This document shows positions 57,785-64,000 of a stretch of 64,000 nt of DNA, piece after piece. The position numbers and the translations under genes were made by a program. The stretch spans positions 54,696 through 118,695 of the forward strand of contig CAUEEP010000638.1 in assembly GCA_958450365.1 (NCBI GenBank), given 5' to 3'. Origin of the DNA: Mesorhabditis belari (Eukaryota; Nematoda; Chromadorea; Rhabditida; Rhabditidae). Every line of letters starts with the position of its first letter. Position 1 is the first letter of the stretch. The notes beneath the pieces were generated by a model, which searched no databases, was not told the origin of the DNA, and saw only the letters and a program-made list of their open reading frames with translations.

Positions 57785-58930
57785 ATGTTTGATTCATTGA
57801 CAGGCTTGGAGTCTTCTTCATCACCAATGAATCTTGTACCAAAATTCGAAACCCAAGAATCTGACATTTCTGCTTTCTCATCTTATGATGATCAATCAAT
57901 CTATGACGATTTGCCGACGACATTTGAAGAATTCGTGAACTTATTGGATCAACTCCAATCACAGCTTGACTCTCCAACCGCTTCTCCTATTCAAGACAGC
58001 GATTTCAATCTAGAGAATCAACAAAATGATTGGTAAGTGCAACGTCAATAACTTTTTTCAACTTAATAATTTTTCTAGCGCTTTTTCTTCTTCTCCAAAC
58101 TCATCTGAAGATGGTTCGTTCATTTTTCCGGCTAAAATCAGAAGGAGTTCATCATCAGCATCAAGTAGGAAATCAAGAGTAAGCATTTCTTACTTAAATT
58201 GATAATTGGTCCTCGTTGTTTGTCAGTTTTCATTTCATTTTAGGATACCGAGCCTTGCGCAGTCTGTGGAGATGGAGCCTATCACATCCATTATGGAGTG
58301 CTCACTTGTGAAGGATGTAAAGGATTTTTCAAGGTTTGAAAACTTTTAATCTTTTAATTTATCGTTAATCTTTTAGGTTATCGTTAATCTTTTATTTTAT
58401 CGTTAATCTTTTAAACTAATCTAAAATTTTGCAGTACTATTCTTGTCAGATTTTTCTAGATTTTTCTAGAAACTTATCTAGATTTTTGCAGCAGATTCAT
58501 AAACTAGATTTCAGAGAACGGTTCAGCGAGGAAACACCGATTTTACTTGCAAGAAAAAGGGCTGCTGTGACATTTCATTTCTGTGAGTTTTCCTCGAATT
58601 TAATTTTACTCGGGTTTACTTTAAGTTTACCGTAAGTTTTATTGAAATTCAGAGTTAGCAACACTGAAGATTTTCAAAATACTTTGAACTCCAGAACTCG
58701 TTCCCTTTGTCGGCCTTGTCGATGGAAGAAATGTCTAGACATTGGAATGAGTCCGAATGGTCAGTTAAGAACATTCAGCTGTAATAGACTTTATAAATCC
58801 TATTCGGAACCTAAAGAGTTTATTCTTTCAGAACTTGCGTAAAAATTATTTAATTGTTCTTTTAGTGGTTCGAAGTGGTCACCTCGCTGGACGTCGGGGA
58901 AAGTTGCCGCGAAGAAGGAGCTACTTGTAA
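57785..58930 (+). CDS. NR4A-like nuclear receptor DNA-binding domain, no ligand domain
   Basis: Six exons, 636 nt in phase, 211 residues: 57785-58032, 58079-58178, 58244-58333, 58515-58582, 58695-58759, 58866-58930. Residues 1-115 are acidic and Ser-rich. The two zinc modules have canonical spacing: C-x2-C-x13-C-x2-C ([20 protein letters not shown]) and C-x5-C-x9-C-x2-C. The P-box is CEGCKG, followed by FFKRTVQRGN. After the fingers [20 protein letters not shown] matches the NR4A/NHR-6 T/A-box (GM..VVR...L.GRRG.LP), which lets such receptors bind DNA as monomers. It stops four residues later (TAA 58928-58930, AATAAA at ~58946), so there is no ligand-binding domain. A start at 57755 would be TTG and is rejected. 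Confidence 0.8.
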
Positions 58931-59079
58931 CAAAGAATGTACAAGAATAAATACATTTCTAGCATTAACAAGCAACAACAATTCTATATCAATTAAACTC
59001 TTAACCCCCGCAAACATTGCAGGTCAAATTTTTGTGTTAAAGTTGTTCAATTATGTCATTTCCGTTTGACGAAAGAGTT

Positions 59080-59800
59080 CCTAGTGTTCATTGAATCATT
59101 TCACCAATTCTACGTCAAAACAAAGTGTGGGTTAGTCGATGATTGAATGAGGAAAATATGTGAAACTCTTGTCTATATCCATTCTCGATTTCTCTCCTTC
59201 CATTGGAATTTTTCACCCACTCGAATTTTGCTCTCAAAACGGGGAACTCCCTGAAAAAACAAAAGTGAAAGCCTAAATTTTGGGCTTTTCCCATTTATAG
59301 GATCTAGCTATGGAATTTGAGAAAATACTTTTTACTTCTCATGGAAAAATTTAAACTTTACCAGAAGATCTGTGGTGCCAAATTGAAATGGAAAAAAAAC
59401 ATGCAAAACAATGAACACAAATATCTAACAGAATTGAACAGTGTATGCTGCACTTCGAGTTGTGTTCTCACGACAGTTTAAAGTTGATACATTTTCAGCA
59501 TAGGTGTAACGGTAGGCACCAGGAGAAGCCGACTTAGCCAGCAAGCCGACAAGCCAACTTAAAAATAAATTCAATTAGAGATAAAAGGGTAAAATCTGTA
59601 GTTAACAAGTTCTGCCAGTCTTACCTTAAAGAGCAAGCTGTGTGGGCAAGTGTCGGGAGATCCGTAGACTCCACTAAAACTCGATTTTGATTGCTATAAG
59701 ATTTCCTATTGCTTCTATTGATTTCTATTGCTGTCTATGCTAAACTGTGCTTTCAAATTTCGGTTACACCAACCGGAAGCAATGCTGATCGATCTTCGTG
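59080..59800. other. 3' flank of nuclear receptor gene
   Basis: I saw no receptor ligand-domain exon in this stretch or beyond it on the plus strand, and no other gene. Confidence 0.45.
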
Positions 59801-59814
59801 GTCTCACAAATCGA

Positions 59815-60270
59815 TCTTGGTTCCTTATCCTCTAAGTTGGTTCCTTATTTTTCTCACTTTGGTTCCTTATCTCTCTAAATTTGCTTTCTTTTCTCTACTA
59901 ATTTGGTTCCTTATCTCTTTAAATTTGGTTCCTTTCCCCCCTAAATCTAATTCCTAAGCTCTAATTTGGTTCCTTATCTTTCTAAATTTGGTTCCTTATC
60001 TCTAAATTGGTGCCTATCTCTAATTTGGTTCCTTATCTTTCTAAATTTGATTCCTCATCTCTCTAAATTTAATTCCTTATCTTTCTAAATTTGATTCCTT
60101 ATTGCACTAAATTTGGTTCCTTATCTGTAATTTTGTTCCTTGTTTTTCTATATTTGGTTCCCGATTTTTCTGAATTTTGTTCCTTATCTCTCTAAATTTG
60201 GTTCCTTATTGCTACAAATCTGGCTCCTGATCTCTCTAAATTTCGTTCCTTATCTCTCTAAATTGTTTCT
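59815..60270. repeat. Minisatellite, TTTGGTTCCTTATCTCTCTAAA unit
   Basis: About 18-20 imperfect tandem copies of a 20-24 bp unit (TTTGGTTCCTTATCTCTCTA plus 1-3 A/T). Frames within it are artefacts. A small related array lies at 52735-52830 in opposite orientation. Confidence 0.85.
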
Positions 60271-60828
60271 CTCGATGTTTCCATTCTTAACGTTAAATGA
60301 TTGTATTTACTAACAATAAGTCAAGAATTCTCACAGAAAATTGAGTTTTTATCACCTTCTTGAAAAAATATTAGAGGTTTTTCAGCTGCGGAAAATTGAT
60401 CGCTTTCCTTCGCTTTCCCCATTTCATTGTGTTTAAAGCTTTTAAAAGAGCTTTTTAGTGTTTCAAACTTTTGAAAGCATATTGTTTTTATTCCTGTAAC
60501 TCAAAGTAGAGCTTCACACACCCGACAAGAAATATCAGTTAGCACAAAATTTCAATAAAGCACTTAATATACGACAAAATAATATCACATGGAGAAAGAG
60601 AAAACAAGAGTGAGAATGAGAAAATAAGAGAAAACAAGAGTGAGATCAACGTGGTAATTTTGCTTGTGATTTGATTTGATTGTGATATGATTTGCGCACA
60701 AAAAGGCATTGTGAAAGACCGGCACAAATCAGCATATAAATGGATAAATAAAGCACAGATGACATTGGATCAATTGAAGAGGGATTGAGGCTCATGTTGA
60801 TTACGCCTGAATTGGGCATAAGTATAAA

Positions 60829-63800
60829 TCATAAGTTTGCAGCATTTTTTGTCCTACCCGTTAAAATATTTCCAATTAGGAAAAATATTAGTCCAGTTCG
60901 ATTGATGGAATCGAGTAAACAAAGTTGAATGGAACACCAAGGACTTTCACCTGAATTCGAGTTTAGTTTTTAATGTTTAATGTTTATTTCATTTATTGGG
61001 TTGGTGAATTGAAAACTGCCGGACTTTGAACTAAAATTTATTTAACATAAAACCATGAATTCATTCCAAATAATTTCCATTATTATTGGCAATTTCTACC
61101 TATTTTACAGTCAATTTACGGATCACTTTTTCGTTGTAGAATTCGAGTTTCTGTGAGAGACAAGTGTGAGACTCAAAAATGGAGGCCTGGAGATGTCCCA
61201 GTTTGAGCACTTTCTTCAAAAGAAACCCATTTTGGTGTCATTAGAAAAGTTGTAGAGAATCAAAAATTAGGCTTATAGCCAAATTTCCAAAAAGATACAC
61301 TTAGTAGTTTCGCTTAAAATGTAGGTTGTGTGAAAATTCGTAAATATGGCATTTCTTGAAAACCAGTTTTTGAATCGTTCTGAAAATTTGGATATAAGCG
61401 TCATTTTTGATTCTCTACAACTTTTCCATTGACACCAAAATGGGTTTCTTTTGGAGAAAGTGCTCAAACTGTCACATATGACAATGGCCGACAGTTTTCA
61501 ATTCACCAACCCAATAATTTAGGTTTAATAAAGTCATTAAGCCAAAGTTTTTTTTTAGAATCAACAATTGAAAGCTCTCCTCACCATGAAAAATTCCCAA
61601 AAACCATTCAACAATCGTCAACATTTGCACACAAAGACAGACAGCCAAACCAAAAGTGAATAGAAAAAGCTTAATACAGTTTGTTTTGTGAACTAAATTG
61701 AAAGTACTTGAGAAAACACGTAGGGTAGATTTGCAACTCTTCGAGAAGGGTCACTGATTCCCCATTCAAAATACTTTTGTAAGCCAAAGAAGATAAAAGA
61801 TATCAGAAACAGCCATCCAATACATTTAATCCAATCACTGACTTTTGGGCTAAAGATTTTTGATGATCTTATTTCGTTTTCTGCTTTCTTTTCTGCTTAC
61901 AAACCCATTCTTTGAGATGAATTCTCCGATTGCACTTGCCAGATAATAAAGAGCAATATAGCCAAGCAAAGAGCATAAACCCTCCCGATTTGCTGAGAAT
62001 AGATTGTCTCTTGGAGCACTATCGGAGAGAACCCATTCCTGATAAAGAAAAGATATCTAGTCGCTTCAAACTGTATCTTTGTTGATCCTAGTCTAATTGA
62101 TTGATCTAACTTTGTTGATTCGAGTCTCACAAACTAGTTCCAGGCTTTGGAGGATTTTGGTGAAGTTTTTGAAGGTTTTGGTGGAAGACATCGACTTACC
62201 TGATACCCCATACTCAAAACCGTTTGCTGTGCAGCTGCAAAGAGAATACCAAACAGCAAATTGAATCGTCTTGGCAATAGTTTGGCAACCAGCTGAAAAT
62301 TGAAATGTTGAGCCTTTACTCGCAAGATCGACCTCGATGACAAACAATGTAAGGAAGAAATTCCAATGAACTCCATATTCGGTAACGGAAACACCATAGT
62401 CCAAAATCTGAATTGTTTCTTCATTCAATGCCTATTAGAGCAAAGTCATAAGTCACGTATGGCTGACTTAACTTAGCTGTGTTAATGTGTTATGTATTTT
62501 ATCTTAATCAGAAGATCAAAGGTTCGAATCCCGCGTTCGACATTGTCGCGCCCTTCGGATTTCCTTTCCCTTTGGATTGAGAGGTTTTCTGGAGGGTAGT
62601 CTGATGATTGTGTCCCCAAATTCTTTAAAGTGACAGGCCACTCCTTCATCGTCATCTTCTCTCCACCACCAGAAAAAACCATTTAGTTCCCCATTGAGCT
62701 TAGGGTTAGGGAACCGTCTGTCCTGACATGGGTTAAGTTAAGATCTAGCCTAGTATTGTGTGTGTTGTTGTATTGTTTGATGTATATCGTAAATAAACCA
62801 AATCCGGCTGTCCCGGCGTATTCCTTTATTTTTCCGTGCCTATTAGAGCAAAGTATGTAGGGCATGAAGGGTTTACACTCCCTTATCTTGCATGCAGTCT
62901 TTGGTTTCTTTTTGTCAGCGTCAATTCTCCCAGTATTTTTTTCTTTTCAAGATAAGCATTGGGAAATAGTTGTCATTGGTCAGTCTTGACTACGATCTTT
63001 AGATTAGAATACAATAGAATTGCACTTTACATCGAAATCGAGGATTGAAATGGAATACGTGACTTCTTATCGCTGGCGTCAAAATTCGTCTCATCATAGA
63101 TCTTGTTTGGCTAATATTTGCCAAAGAATCGGATATTCTCAAAGCCTTTATCAGTTCAGCCTTGAATACCTTGAGTAAAACACTTTGAGTACCTTGAGAA
63201 CTTATCGAATGATTTATAGAGCTACACCAAGAATATACCTTGAGTACAACAGTCCTTCCAAAGCCAAGAGCTCCCAAAACGATCGGTGATGAGGTTAAGA
63301 CTCTTCGAACAAGTCTAAAGCTTGTTTTGTAAAAGTTCTCGAGCTCACAAACCGTCGTTTTTGCTTTTCTTGCTCCCGTTGGTCAGATTTGGCTCGATTC
63401 CTGACATTTCGACCTACACCAAGAATATACGTGAAACCAGCCACACCGACATCCATCAAACTGTGACCAAATCCGATTGTTTTCATGAATCTGAATGCAT
63501 TTTGGCTATTAGAATCATATTGTTTACCTAGTTGGGAAGATTTTGTGAAAGTCGACAGCTAAAATAGCGATATTCGTGAAAATGAGAACGAGAGCTCTGA
63601 AAGGACTTTTGACTTTTGAGTCTGACTTTTGAATGAACGCCTGCCAAACTGACCTCAAATACGTGACAAAAGCCGTTGGCTGATAATCTTCAATTGTGTT
63701 TTCTAGTATTGACTAAAAATATACGACTAAAATAAGTACATATTGATGAATTATGACACTAACTTTCACTGACGGTCGACCATGATCGGAATGGTAAAAT

Positions 63801-64000
63801 TTGTACAAACTGAACAATGTTGATAGCAAGATACAACTCTAAAATCAGTCAGTTTTTGTGGTTTTTTGAAAGCTTACCAATAGGATTGGGAAAATGACGG
63901 AAATCCAATCGGAAAGCAACGTCGTAATGAACAACAAAGGTAGTATGAGTAGTGAGAAGTTGAAAACAAATTTTGTTCTAAAGTTTGCTTTAGATCAAAA
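60829..64000 (-). CDS. PIGW: PIG-W / GWT1 GPI-inositol acyltransferase, 5' partial
   Basis: ER membrane enzyme that acylates the inositol of GlcN-PI in GPI-anchor synthesis. Exons: 63878-window edge, 63770-63838, 63528-63712 (NIAILAVDFHKIFPT), 63353-63505 (MKTIGFGHSLMDVGVAGFTY), 63239-63314 (SPIVLGALGFGRTVVLK), 62333-62431 (VSVTEYGVHWNFFLTLFVIE), 62200-62292, 61905-62038 (DNLFSANREGLCSLLGYIAL), 61708-61849 (SRRVANLPYVFS), 61585-61669, 60829-60950 (SINRTGLIFFLIGNILTG). ILAVDF, SLMDVGV, EYGVHWNFF, NREG..SL.GY and the final N-x2-G-L..F..N..TG are the family hallmarks. Joins checked keep phase. Introns are 38-60 nt except two enlarged by a SINE and a MITE. N-terminal exons lie beyond 64000. Confidence 0.93.
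60996..61514 (-). mobile_element. Mariner-derived MITE, copy 3, in PIGW last intron
   Basis: 519 bp with TTGGGTTGGTGAATTGAAAA ends, each flanked by TA. Same orientation and structure as the copy at 19251. It accounts for nearly all of the last PIG-W intron (60951-61584). Confidence 0.85.
62447..62836 (+). mobile_element. tRNA-derived SINE-like retroelement in PIGW intron
   Basis: A 390 bp insert between perfect 18-bp direct repeats TGCCTATTAGAGCAAAGT (62429-62446 and 62837-62854), i.e. a LINE-type target-site duplication. It has a pol III B box GGTTCGAATCC at 62521-62531 and an A-box-like TAACTTAGCTGT at 62469-62480, 52 bp upstream, as in a tRNA head. The tail is AT-rich (TTCCTTTATTTTTCC) rather than poly(A). 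No other copy was noticed in the window. Confidence 0.75.

Noticed and set aside
59709..59957. ORF across 59.8-60.0 kb
   Set aside because: It is the translated minisatellite unit.
1211..60000. CRISPR-like or phage-like arrays
   Set aside because: All repeat arrays seen are tandem minisatellites or transposon ends without regular spacers. The gene structure is clearly eukaryotic.
61880..61910. Frameshifts in the PIG-W 3' exons
   Set aside because: They disappear when introns 61850-61904 and 61670-61707 (38 nt) are recognised. The joined product keeps family motifs in phase.
62459..62531. Functional tRNA gene at the B box
   Set aside because: The anticodon arm and acceptor stem do not form, and 18-bp flanking duplications show a SINE.
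63626..63653. Intron within the PIG-W ILAVDF exon
   Set aside because: The GT...AG pair would be 28 nt, too short, and the frame reads through without it.

Overview
The window looks like nuclear DNA of a free-living rhabditid-type nematode. The evidence is: very short introns (about 38-60 nt) with GTAAGT-like donors and TTTCAG-like acceptors; nematode-expanded families (Str-type 7TM chemoreceptors, C-type lectins, secreted CUB-like proteins, orphan Cys-loop channels); a degenerate TTAGGC tract; and heavy Tc1/mariner load. Species cannot be assigned. All gene models were read by eye, so exon lists are partial where stated.

Layout. 1-11.8 kb: a minus-strand tandem array of at least four paralogous secreted CUB-like genes, plus a decayed copy at 13.5-13.8 kb. 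One member has an 18S rRNA fragment in its first intron. 14-19 kb and 32-35.5 kb: a C-type lectin locus present as a ~2.3 kb inverted duplication with arms ~14 kb apart, next to copies of a GC-rich dispersed repeat. 20.7-24.1 kb: a GT11-type fucosyltransferase gene on the minus strand. 24.8-26.1 kb: a dead DD37D Tc1/mariner element. 26.8-30.3 kb: one uninterrupted 1176-residue ORF with no recognised family, the main unexplained gene here. 39-41.8 kb: a Str-type chemoreceptor. 43.6-50.8 kb: two paralogous Cys-loop channel subunits, one carrying two mariner elements tail to tail in an intron. 52-53.9 kb: a second 7TM receptor. 57.8-58.9 kb: an NR4A-like nuclear receptor DNA-binding domain without a ligand-binding domain. 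60.8-64 kb: the PIG-W/GWT1 inositol acyltransferase of GPI-anchor synthesis, running off the window end, with a SINE-like insertion whose target-site duplication copies a splice acceptor.

Apart from PIG-W, the fucosyltransferase and the nuclear receptor, most genes belong to fast-evolving surface, secreted or chemosensory families. Many introns carry palindromic TA-flanked MITEs or larger transposon remnants, so a large part of the non-coding DNA is explained by transposition. The PIG-W exon set, the nuclear receptor exon set and the first four exons of one CUB-like gene keep phase across every junction I checked. No bacterial-type operons, CRISPR arrays or prophage were seen.
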